Origin: Streptomyces sp. Ncost-T10-10d
GTDB taxonomy: Bacteria > Actinomycetota > Actinomycetes > Streptomycetales > Streptomycetaceae
Reading direction: 5' to 3'
NCBI RefSeq assembly: GCF_900091955.1
Contig: NZ_FMDF01000107.1
Span: 62,001-126,000 of the forward strand
Length of the DNA stretch: 64,000 nt
The notes beneath the pieces were generated by a model. The model saw only the letters and a program-made list of their open reading frames with translations. It was not told where the DNA came from and searched no databases. Position 1 is the first letter of the stretch. The number at the start of each line of letters is the position of its first letter. This document shows, piece by piece, positions 44,384-51,852 of this stretch. Made by a program: the position numbers and the translations under genes.

Positions 44384-45124
44384 ATGTCGACGACCCGCCA
44401 CCTCGTCAACCGTCAGCGCCGGTTGGCGACCGTGGCCGCCGCGGAGCGCACGACCGCACCACCGCGAAGGAAAGGGCGGACCGGCGAGGACGAGCAGCAG
44501 TCCGTGGTCACGCCGGACCTGGAGGAGTCATCGGATTCCCGCGCCGCAGAGCAGACGGTGGACGAGGCGGCGAACGAGGCGCGGGGTGAACGGCAGCGCA
44601 CCATGCCCCGCCTCCGGATCCGGCTTCCTGCCGTGCTCTGCGCACTCACCGTCCTCCTCGGTGCCTTCACCGCCTGGTCGTTCACCGCGGCCGACGGGCT
44701 GCGTGGCGACGCGAGCCGCCGGAACACCGCACTCACCGACATCAGCCGTACCAGTGAGGTGAAGGGGCAGATCTCCGAGGCGGTCGGTGCGGTCTTCTCG
44801 TACAACTACGCCGCCACCGCCAAGTCCGATCAGGCGGCGCGGACTTACCTGGTGGGCAAGGCCGTTCAGCAGCACAAGGACATGCTCGCGGAGGTACGGG
44901 CGCAAGCGCCGAAGCAGAAGCTCGTCCTCACCACGACCGTCACCGAGAGCGGTGTGGAACTCCTCGACGGCGACCGGGCCCGGCTGCTGATCTTCGCCGA
45001 CCAGAGCAACACCCGTACCGGCAAGTCGGACGAGACGACCTACGCGGCGGCCATGTTCGCCGTGGACGCTGTTCGCCGCGGCGAGACCTGGCGGATCTCC
45101 GCCATCGATACGTTCACCCAGTGA
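44384..45124 (+). CDS. Mce-associated membrane protein, type B copy 2
   Basis: A 246-residue Mas protein parallel to that at 43137 but with a longer charged cytoplasmic tail (about 80 residues). After the helix (LPAVLCALTVLLGAFTAWSF) come EVKGQISEAVGAVFSYNYA and KQKLVLTTTVTESGVELLDG, matching copy 1 (VSSALGKVFSYG, DQKLTLTTHVVRAGVSRLSG). ATG 44384 is preceded by GAGAGGA. Confidence 0.9.
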   Translation: MSTTRHLVNRQRRLATVAAAERTTAPPRRKGRTGEDEQQSVVTPDLEESSDSRAAEQTVDEAANEARGERQRTMPRLRIRLPAVLCALTVLLGAFTAWSFTAADGLRGDASRRNTALTDISRTSEVKGQISEAVGAVFSYNYAATAKSDQAARTYLVGKAVQQHKDMLAEVRAQAPKQKLVLTTTVTESGVELLDGDRARLLIFADQSNTRTGKSDETTYAAAMFAVDAVRRGETWRISAIDTFTQ

Positions 45125-45146
45125 CCCGGGGGAGAGGGGAGCACGC

Positions 45147-46373
45147 ATGAGGTTCAACGGCACCATGCGCCGCGGAATCGGCGGCACGGCAGCCGCGGTC
45201 GCCGCGATGGCCGCGCTCACCGCGTCCCAGGCACCAGGACTCGTCCGCCATGAACAGACCGCGAAGGAGCGCCAGGAGGCCGACGACGTCAGGTGGTCGC
45301 ACGTGCCCAACGACGACTCCTACCACACCGAACTGCCGCCGCTGCAGTCGCCGAAGCCGCCCAAGGCAGGGGTGGGGCAGAGCCCGGCCGTCGCCCGGTC
45401 CTGGGCCGAAGCGGGCATCCCTGCCACGGTGCTCGCCGCCTACCGCAAGGCGGAGAGCGCGCTCGGCCGCACCGACCCCGGATGCCGCCTGCCGTGGCAG
45501 TTGCTCGCGGCGATCGGCAAGGTCGAGTCCGGCCAGGCCGGCGGGGGCCGGGTCGACGCCCAGGGCACGACGCTGAGCCCGATCCTCGGGCCGGTGCTCA
45601 ACGGCGCGGGCTTCGCCAACATCCCGGACACCGACGGCGGCGCGTACGACGGTGACAGGACGTACGACCGGGCCGTCGGCCCGATGCAGTTCATCCCCTC
45701 CACCTGGGCCCATTGGGGCAAGGACGGAAACGGCGACGGCCGCCGCGATCCGAGCAACGTCTACGACGCCGCCCTGGCCGCCGGGTACTACCTGTGTGCC
45801 GGGCCGCGCAATCTGTCGGTGAAGGCCGATCTGGACCGGGCCATTCTCAGCTACAACCACTCGGACACCTATCTGCGCACCGTGCTGGCCTGGCTGGATT
45901 TCTACCGCCAGGGCATCCATCCGGTGGCCGACGGCAAGGGACCCGTACCGAAAAGTCCCGGCGCGGGCGGACCGAACAAGCCGACGCACCCGGTGGGCGG
46001 CCCCGGTGCCCCCGGCGGCGGCATCATCGTGGGTCCGCAGCCCGGCGGTTCGCCCGGCCCCTCGTCATCGGCGTCCCCGAAGCCCACCGAATCGCCGACC
46101 GGTTCCCCGGACCCGACCGGTTCCCCGGACCCGACCGGTTCCCCGGACCCCACCGATCCGGGCGGCTCCCCCGATCCGACCGACAGCGGACCGGCCTCCC
46201 CGGACCCCGGTACGTCGAGCCCCGACCCCAGTACCCCGGCACCCGGCTGCCCGACGGACTCCGCATCCCCCGATCCGACCGACTCGGCCGGAGCCACCGA
46301 GTCCCCGTCGCCCGACCCGGGAGCGAGCGAGGACCCGTGCGCCACGCCGTCGGGCTCAGCGTCCGCCGGCTGA
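45147..46373 (+). CDS. Exported lytic transglycosylase
   Basis: A 408-residue secreted muramidase-like enzyme. The signal region is GGTAAAVAAMAALTASQAPG. The catalytic domain spans about 95-255: WQLLAAIGKVESGQAGGG places the catalytic Glu127, followed by AVGPMQFIPSTWAHWGKDGN and YDAALAAGYYLCAG, the pattern of MltB-like actinobacterial transglycosylases. The last 130 residues are Pro/Ser/Gly/Asp-rich and include GSPDPT repeats, likely a wall-spanning tail. It follows the Mas genes by 22 bases, so it may open peptidoglycan for the Mce apparatus. Its 3' end overlaps the convergent ligase gene by 18 bases. Confidence 0.9.
   Translation: MRFNGTMRRGIGGTAAAVAAMAALTASQAPGLVRHEQTAKERQEADDVRWSHVPNDDSYHTELPPLQSPKPPKAGVGQSPAVARSWAEAGIPATVLAAYRKAESALGRTDPGCRLPWQLLAAIGKVESGQAGGGRVDAQGTTLSPILGPVLNGAGFANIPDTDGGAYDGDRTYDRAVGPMQFIPSTWAHWGKDGNGDGRRDPSNVYDAALAAGYYLCAGPRNLSVKADLDRAILSYNHSDTYLRTVLAWLDFYRQGIHPVADGKGPVPKSPGAGGPNKPTHPVGGPGAPGGGIIVGPQPGGSPGPSSSASPKPTESPTGSPDPTGSPDPTGSPDPTDPGGSPDPTDSGPASPDPGTSSPDPSTPAPGCPTDSASPDPTDSAGATESPSPDPGASEDPCATPSGSASAG
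46103..46156 (+). repeat. Three 18-base tandem repeats in the transglycosylase tail
   Basis: Unit TTCCCCGGACCCGACCGG occurs twice exactly (46103-46120, 46121-46138) and a third time with two changes. Each unit encodes six residues of the GSPDPT pattern. Confidence 0.85.
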
Positions 46374-47423
46374 CAGCACCTCGGCCAGGTCGTACCGCAC
46401 CACCTCTTCGAGCTGCGCGTAGGTGCAGCTGTCCGGGGTGCGGTCCGGCCGAAACCGGCGGAACTGGGCGGTGTGCCGGAAACGGTCGCCCTCCATGTGG
46501 TCGTACGCCACCTCGCAGACCCGTTCCGGACGCAGCGCCACCCATGACTGGTCCTTCTTCCCGGACCAGCGGCTCGGCGCCCCGGGCAGCCGGGCGCGCT
46601 CATGGGCCTCGGCGTCCGCCCAGGCCGCCCACGGGTGGCCGGTGAATTCGATGCGCAGCGGCTCCAGCTCCGTGACCAGCTCCTCGCGCCGCTTCATCGA
46701 GAAGGCCGCACAGACTCCGACGTGCTGCAGTACGCCACCGGAGTCGTACAGGCCGAGCAACAGCGAGCCGACGACCGGGCCGCTCTTGTGGAAGCGGTAC
46801 CCCGCCACCACACAGTCGGCGGTCCGCTCATGCTTGATCTTGTACATCACCCTGGTGTCGGGGCGATACGGCAGATCGAGCGGTTTGGCGACCACACCGT
46901 CGAGCCCCGCGCCCTCGTACCGTTCGAACCACTCCTGGGCGACCGCCGGGTCCGTGGTCGCCGGTGCGAGATGGACGGGGGCCGACGCACCGGACAGGGC
47001 CGCCTCCAGAACGGCGCGCCGGTCGGACTGCCTGATGGAGAGCAGCGAATCGTCACCGACGGCCAGGATGTCGAAGGCGACCAGGCTGGCCGGGGTCTGC
47101 TCGGAGAGCAGCCGCACCCGGGAATCGGCGGGGTGGATGCGCTCGCTGAGCCGGTCGAAATCCAGCCGGCCGTCGTACGCGATCACGATCTCGCCGTCGA
47201 TCACACAGCGCGGCGGCAGATTGTCCCGGACGGCGGCGACCAGTTCGGGGAAGTAACGGGTGAGCGGCTTCCCGGTGCGGCTGCCGATCACCACCTCGTC
47301 GCCGTCGCGGTGCACGATCGCACGGAAGCCGTCCCACTTGGCCTCGTACTGCATACCGGGCGGGATCTTCGAGACGGACTTGGCGAGCATCGGCTTCACA
47401 GGCGGCATCACCGGCAGATCCAT
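46356..47423 (-). CDS. ATP-dependent DNA ligase (LigC-like)
   Basis: A 355-residue ATP-dependent ligase. The adenylation motif is EAKWDG with Lys29, followed by IGSRTGKPLTRYFPEL (motif Ia region), CVIDGEIVI (motif III) and GVVAKPLDLPYRPDTRVMYK (motifs IV-V). The OB-fold C-terminus closes with HTAQFRRFRPDRT. Length and order match LigC-type ligases, which act in alternative end joining and base excision repair. It is divergent from a LigD-type polymerase gene across 68 bases. No Ku gene lies in the window. Confidence 0.93.
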   Translation of the reverse strand: MDLPVMPPVKPMLAKSVSKIPPGMQYEAKWDGFRAIVHRDGDEVVIGSRTGKPLTRYFPELVAAVRDNLPPRCVIDGEIVIAYDGRLDFDRLSERIHPADSRVRLLSEQTPASLVAFDILAVGDDSLLSIRQSDRRAVLEAALSGASAPVHLAPATTDPAVAQEWFERYEGAGLDGVVAKPLDLPYRPDTRVMYKIKHERTADCVVAGYRFHKSGPVVGSLLLGLYDSGGVLQHVGVCAAFSMKRREELVTELEPLRIEFTGHPWAAWADAEAHERARLPGAPSRWSGKKDQSWVALRPERVCEVAYDHMEGDRFRHTAQFRRFRPDRTPDSCTYAQLEEVVRYDLAEVLSAGGR

Positions 47424-47491
47424 GGCCCCGATTCTTGCCCAAGGGTGGACATACGTCTCCCAATATGCGGCATATGTGAGCCAGGCCTACC

Positions 47492-48532
47492 GTGACCGTC
47501 ATGGGTGCAGCGGGGAAAGCGGTGGAGCTGGAAGCCGGCGGCCGGGCCGTACGGCTGTCCAGTCCGGACAAGGTCTACTTCCCGGAGAAGGGCTACACGA
47601 AGAGGGACGTGGCCGAGTACTTCCTGGCCGTGGGCCCCGGCATCACGCGCGCCCTGCGCAATCGGCCGACCACCCTCCAGCGCTTCGTGGACGGTGTCGA
47701 AGGCGAGTTCTTCTACCAGAAGCGGGCCCCGAAGAACCTCCCCGACTGGATTCCCACCGCCAGGATCGCGTTCCCCAGCGGCCGTCCCGCCGACGAGATC
47801 TGCCCCACCGAGCTCGCGGCCGTCATCTGGGCGGCCAACCTCGGCACGCTCACCTTCCACCCCTGGCCGGTCCGGAGCACCGACACCGACCATCCGGACG
47901 AGCTGCGCATCGACCTCGACCCACAGCCCGGTACGGACTACGCCGACGCGGTGAGGGCTGCCCATGAGCTGCGGTCCGTGCTCGACGACCACGGTCTGCG
48001 CGGCTGGCCCAAGACCTCCGGCGGCCGGGGCATCCATGTCTTCGTCCCCACCGAGCCGCAGTGGACCTTCACCGAGGTCCGGCGCGCCGCCATCGCCGCC
48101 GGGCGCGAACTGGAACGCAGGATGCCGGACCGGGTGACCACCGCCTGGTGGAAGGAGGAGCGCGGAGAGCGGATCTTCGTCGACTTCAATCAGACCGCCC
48201 GCGACCGCACGATCGCCTCCGCCTACTCCGTACGCCCTCTTCCGCACGCCCCGGTCTCCGCCCCGCTGCGCTGGGAGGAGATCGACGACGCCGAACCGGG
48301 CGACTTCGACATCAGGACCATGCCGAAGCGCTACGCGGAGGTGGGCGACGTGCACGCGGACATGGACGAGCACGCCTTCCGGCTCGACGGGCTGCTGGAG
48401 CTGGCGGACCGCGACGAGCGGGAGCGCGGCCTCGGCGACATGCCGTACCCGCCGGAGTACCCGAAGATGCCGGGCGAACCGAAACGGGTCCAGCCGAGCA
48501 GGGCCCGGCGCGACGAGGACGGCGATGCATGA
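47492..48532 (+). CDS. LigD-type polymerase/primase domain protein
   Basis: A 346-residue stand-alone polymerase domain of the archaeo-eukaryotic primase superfamily that fills gaps or adds ribonucleotides in end joining. Motifs are RLSSPDKVYFPEKG, catalytic aspartates in RIDLDPQPG (Asp141, Asp143), KTSGGRGIHVF (174-184) and ERIFVDFNQTARDRTIA. The gene has no ligase or nuclease domain, so it must work with a separate ligase such as the one divergently encoded here. The start may be GTG 47492 or ATG 47501. Neither has a strong ribosome site. It overlaps the next gene in ATGA. Confidence 0.92.
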   Translation: MTVMGAAGKAVELEAGGRAVRLSSPDKVYFPEKGYTKRDVAEYFLAVGPGITRALRNRPTTLQRFVDGVEGEFFYQKRAPKNLPDWIPTARIAFPSGRPADEICPTELAAVIWAANLGTLTFHPWPVRSTDTDHPDELRIDLDPQPGTDYADAVRAAHELRSVLDDHGLRGWPKTSGGRGIHVFVPTEPQWTFTEVRRAAIAAGRELERRMPDRVTTAWWKEERGERIFVDFNQTARDRTIASAYSVRPLPHAPVSAPLRWEEIDDAEPGDFDIRTMPKRYAEVGDVHADMDEHAFRLDGLLELADRDERERGLGDMPYPPEYPKMPGEPKRVQPSRARRDEDGDA

Positions 48533-49608
48533 GCGCACCCGACCTGGAGCCCGTCACCCCGCGAGGGGAACATGCCCGGCCCCCGGCCCGCGGTGACCGT
48601 TGGGCGGCGTTCAAGGCGTCCCCGTATCTGCCGGCCCTCGTGCTCCTGTTCATCATCGCGGCCGCGGCCGGTCTCTTCGCGGGCTCCTACACGTACGCGA
48701 TGGCCAATCCGACCCCGCGCAACATCCCGGCCGCCGTGGTCGGCCGCCTCGACACCCCGCGCGACAAGGTCTTCCTCGACCGGCTGGAGGGCGCGCTCGA
48801 CACCTCGCTGGTGCTGCACGAGTACATCACCGAGGCCCAGGCCCGCACCGCCCTGGAGGAGCAGAAGGTCTTCGCCGTCCTGCGGTCCGAGAACGGCGGG
48901 GTCGGCCTGGACGTCGCGAGCGCGTCCGGAGCCTCGGTCGCCCAGCTGCTCGCCGAGTCCACGCTGAAGGTGGGGGAGGCGGCCCATGTGCCGGTGAAGG
49001 TCACGGACGTGAAGCCCTTGCAGCGGGGTGATCCGCGCGGCCTCGCTCTCTTCTACATCTCGCTCGCCGCGGTGATCGTCGGGTTCGTCGGTGCGATCCA
49101 GCTGAGTGTGCACGCCAAGGCGCTGGAGCCCCTGGAGCGGATCGGGTTCACCGTCGCCTACGCCCTGCTCGGCGGGTTCTCCATCGCCGCCGTGGTGGAC
49201 TGGCTGCTCGGCTCCGTCGACCTGCCCTTCGTCCAGTCGTGGTTGATCCTCGCCTTCACCATGTTCACCACGGGCATGGTCTTCACCATGTTCAACACCC
49301 TGATCGGGCGCTGGGCCATGCTTCCCACCTGGGGACTGATGGTGATGCTCGGAAACCCGTCCTCCGGTGGTGCGGTGTCCTGGCCGCTGCTTCCCTCGGT
49401 GCTCGGCTTCATCGGCCGCTGGCTCCCCCCGGGCGCCTCGGTCAACGCCCAGCACGCCGCCGTCTACTACCAGGGGCACCAGCGGGTCTTCCCGTACCTG
49501 GTGCTCGCCGGATGGGCGCTGGTCTCCTGCACGGTGTTCTGGGTATGGCGCCGCCGGCACCCGGGAGGCCGTGACCACATGCCTCAGCATGCGGCCACGG
49601 CCACCTGA
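48529..49608 (+). CDS. Membrane protein, YhgE/ABC-2-like (DUF3533 type)
   Basis: A 359-residue membrane protein. A first membrane helix at about 32-52 (ALVLLFIIAAAAGLFAGSY) is followed by an extracytoplasmic domain (about 55-160), then at least four more helices (YISLAAVIVGFVGAIQL, AYALLGGFSIAAVVDWLL, LILAFTMFTTGMVFTMFN, YLVLAGWALVSCTVFWV). The arrangement resembles YhgE/Pip and ABC-2 permease families, which export or act as receptors. There is no ATPase gene nearby. ATG 48529 overlaps the polymerase gene stop, an odd pairing for a repair gene. Confidence 0.75.
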   Translation: MSAPDLEPVTPRGEHARPPARGDRWAAFKASPYLPALVLLFIIAAAAGLFAGSYTYAMANPTPRNIPAAVVGRLDTPRDKVFLDRLEGALDTSLVLHEYITEAQARTALEEQKVFAVLRSENGGVGLDVASASGASVAQLLAESTLKVGEAAHVPVKVTDVKPLQRGDPRGLALFYISLAAVIVGFVGAIQLSVHAKALEPLERIGFTVAYALLGGFSIAAVVDWLLGSVDLPFVQSWLILAFTMFTTGMVFTMFNTLIGRWAMLPTWGLMVMLGNPSSGGAVSWPLLPSVLGFIGRWLPPGASVNAQHAAVYYQGHQRVFPYLVLAGWALVSCTVFWVWRRRHPGGRDHMPQHAATAT

Positions 49609-49620
49609 TGCCGGTCCGGG

Positions 49621-51852
49621 CTACAGCTCCTTGATCCGGATGTCGCGGTACGAGACCACGTCCGTGGTGCTGTGGACCTGGAGTCCGATGTAACCGGAGG
49701 CGTACCGCCGGCCGTCGGTGCCCGGGTCGTCGCCCCGCGGCGGCTCGAAGACCTGGCCGCCGTTGTTGTCGAACTCGTTCAGCAGGACACCGTTGCGGTA
49801 GACCGAGTAGTGCTGGTCCACCACCCGGATCTCGTAGTCGTTCCAGGTGCCCTTGGGTGTGACCCCGGCGCCGGCCAGACCGATCCGGTCGAAGCCGTAG
49901 ATCGAACCGGTCTTGTACATGTCGCCGTCCGGACGGTCGAGGATCTGCACCTCATGGCCGTACTTGATGGCGACCCACTCCGGACGTGACTCCTCCGGGT
50001 TGTCGTGGACGTTCGGGAAGCGGACGAACACACCGCTGTTGGCGTTGCCCGTGCCGGGGGCGTCGTCGCGCCACTGGAGTTTGAGCGAGAAGTCGCCGTA
50101 CTGCCGGCCCGGGAACCAGAGCATGCCCATGCCGTCCACCGTGGTGGAGCTGGTGATCGTGCCGTCCGGATTGAGCCCGAACCTGCCGCCACCCACCTGC
50201 TGCCACTTGGCGAACGACTCCGCCGTGCCGTCGAAGAGCTTCTTGTAGCCCTCGTCCTGGCCCGGCTTGCCGATCCCCGACTGCTTGGCCGCCCGGTAGA
50301 TCTTCCTGTGCTCGCGGGCGTCGATCACACCGGCGGCGAGCAGCTTGTCGAGGACGCTGTCGACATGCTTGAGGAACAGTGCGTGCGACGACCAGTCCTT
50401 CTCGTCCTCGATCAGCTCATTGATCGTGCAGCGGTTGCCGGTGATGCGGTTGGGCACCCCGGTGTCGACCGTGCCGACGATGACGGTGAGCCGCTCGTCG
50501 AACTCCGGGCAGTTCGGTGCCGGTACGCCGCCGCTCTCTGCGACGGTGAACGACACCTGCTTCGCCACGGAGGTGTTGCCGGCCTTGTCCGTCGCCCGGT
50601 GGGCGACGGTGTGATAGCCGACGCGGTCGACGATGACGGTGGTGGTGTACGCGAGGTACGGGCCGCCGTCGAGCGAGTATTCGATCCGGTCCACGCCCGA
50701 TTCGGCGTCGGTCGCGGTGACCGTCACCTTGGCGCTGGTGATGTAGGCGTTGTCGGAGTTCTTGTCGCCCTCGACCTTGGCCGAGGTCTCCGGCGGCGTC
50801 TTGTCCTGCGTCGGCGGTGCGACGACGGTGAAGTCGACCGACTTCTCGGCCGCCGTGTTGCCCGCCCGGTCGGTGGCCCGGTAGCGGACCCGGTGTGTGC
50901 CGGTCTCGTGCACCATCACGGGCGCGGTGTACGGCTGCCAGGCGCCGTCCGCCCCGATCGCGTACTCGATGGTGTTGACGCCGGACCCGGTGTCGGAGGC
51001 GGTCACGGTGACCGTCGCCATCCCCAGGTACTGTCCCTGGTCGTCCTTCTCACCGGACACGGTCGCCGACGTCTCCGGCGGCGTCCTGTCGTCCGTCGGC
51101 GGCGCGGCGACCGCGAAGTCGACCGACTTCTCCGCTGCCGTGTTGCCGGCCTTGTCGGTGGCGCGGTACCGGATCGTGTGCGTCCCGACCTCGTTCACCA
51201 CGATCGGTGTGGTGTACGGCTGCCAGGTGCCGTCGGCCCCGACCGCGTACTCGACGGTGCCGACACCGGAGCTGTCGTCGGTCGCCGAGAGAGTGACCGT
51301 CGCCTGACCGATGTACGCGCCGTCGGCGTTCTTGTCGCCGTCGACCTTCGCAGAGGTCTCGGGCGCGGTGGTGTCCGTACCGCCGCCGTCCGTCACGGTG
51401 AGAATGCCCTGCATCGCCTCGTGCCCCGGCATGGTGCAGTGGTAGAAGTACCGCCCGGGGGAGAGCGTGACCTCGGCGGTGTGCTTGCCGTCCTGGTCGT
51501 CGGCCGGGTTGGCCAGGATGTTCAGTGTGACGTCGTTGTTGAACTCCGGGTCCGAGATGCTGAAGGTGAGGGTGTGCGGCATCCCCGTGGTGTTGCCGGT
51601 CGCCGCGCTGTTCTCGAAGACGATGGTCGCCTTGCCGGCCACCGCGGTCTTCGGAGCGGACAGATAGTGGTCGATGGGGTTGCCAGCCGTCCAGGTGAGG
51701 ACCTGGTCGGCCGCCGCAGCGGCGGGAGCCGCCGTACGGCCGTAGGCCGCCGTCGAGGTCAGCCCCAGCACCATCAGGAACGAACCCAGCAGGGCGAGCC
51801 ACAACCGGGCGGGCCGGTACCGCTGTCGCGCGAAGATCGAACGGTGTCTCAC
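49621..51852 (-). CDS. Exported cupredoxin / Ig-like / DUF1080 protein
   Basis: A 743-residue secreted protein. After the signal peptide (LWLALLGSFLMVLGLTST) a plastocyanin-like domain (about 48-153) shows complete type 1 copper ligands: His93 in MPHTL, Cys139, His144 and Met147 in YHCTMPGHEAMQG. Three Ig-like repeats follow (about 162-440), each with DTSATVxG/DKTPPETSA-like openings and WQPYT...HTIRYRATDKAGNT. The C-terminal domain (about 545-743) is DUF1080, the 3-keto-disaccharide hydrolase fold (FDGTAESFAKWQQVG to SYRDIRIKEL). GTG 51852 overlaps the ThuA-gene stop in GTGA. It is probably an extracellular glycan-acting enzyme linked to redox chemistry. Confidence 0.88.
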   Translation of the reverse strand: MRHRSIFARQRYRPARLWLALLGSFLMVLGLTSTAAYGRTAAPAAAAADQVLTWTAGNPIDHYLSAPKTAVAGKATIVFENSAATGNTTGMPHTLTFSISDPEFNNDVTLNILANPADDQDGKHTAEVTLSPGRYFYHCTMPGHEAMQGILTVTDGGGTDTTAPETSAKVDGDKNADGAYIGQATVTLSATDDSSGVGTVEYAVGADGTWQPYTTPIVVNEVGTHTIRYRATDKAGNTAAEKSVDFAVAAPPTDDRTPPETSATVSGEKDDQGQYLGMATVTVTASDTGSGVNTIEYAIGADGAWQPYTAPVMVHETGTHRVRYRATDRAGNTAAEKSVDFTVVAPPTQDKTPPETSAKVEGDKNSDNAYITSAKVTVTATDAESGVDRIEYSLDGGPYLAYTTTVIVDRVGYHTVAHRATDKAGNTSVAKQVSFTVAESGGVPAPNCPEFDERLTVIVGTVDTGVPNRITGNRCTINELIEDEKDWSSHALFLKHVDSVLDKLLAAGVIDAREHRKIYRAAKQSGIGKPGQDEGYKKLFDGTAESFAKWQQVGGGRFGLNPDGTITSSTTVDGMGMLWFPGRQYGDFSLKLQWRDDAPGTGNANSGVFVRFPNVHDNPEESRPEWVAIKYGHEVQILDRPDGDMYKTGSIYGFDRIGLAGAGVTPKGTWNDYEIRVVDQHYSVYRNGVLLNEFDNNGGQVFEPPRGDDPGTDGRRYASGYIGLQVHSTTDVVSYRDIRIKEL

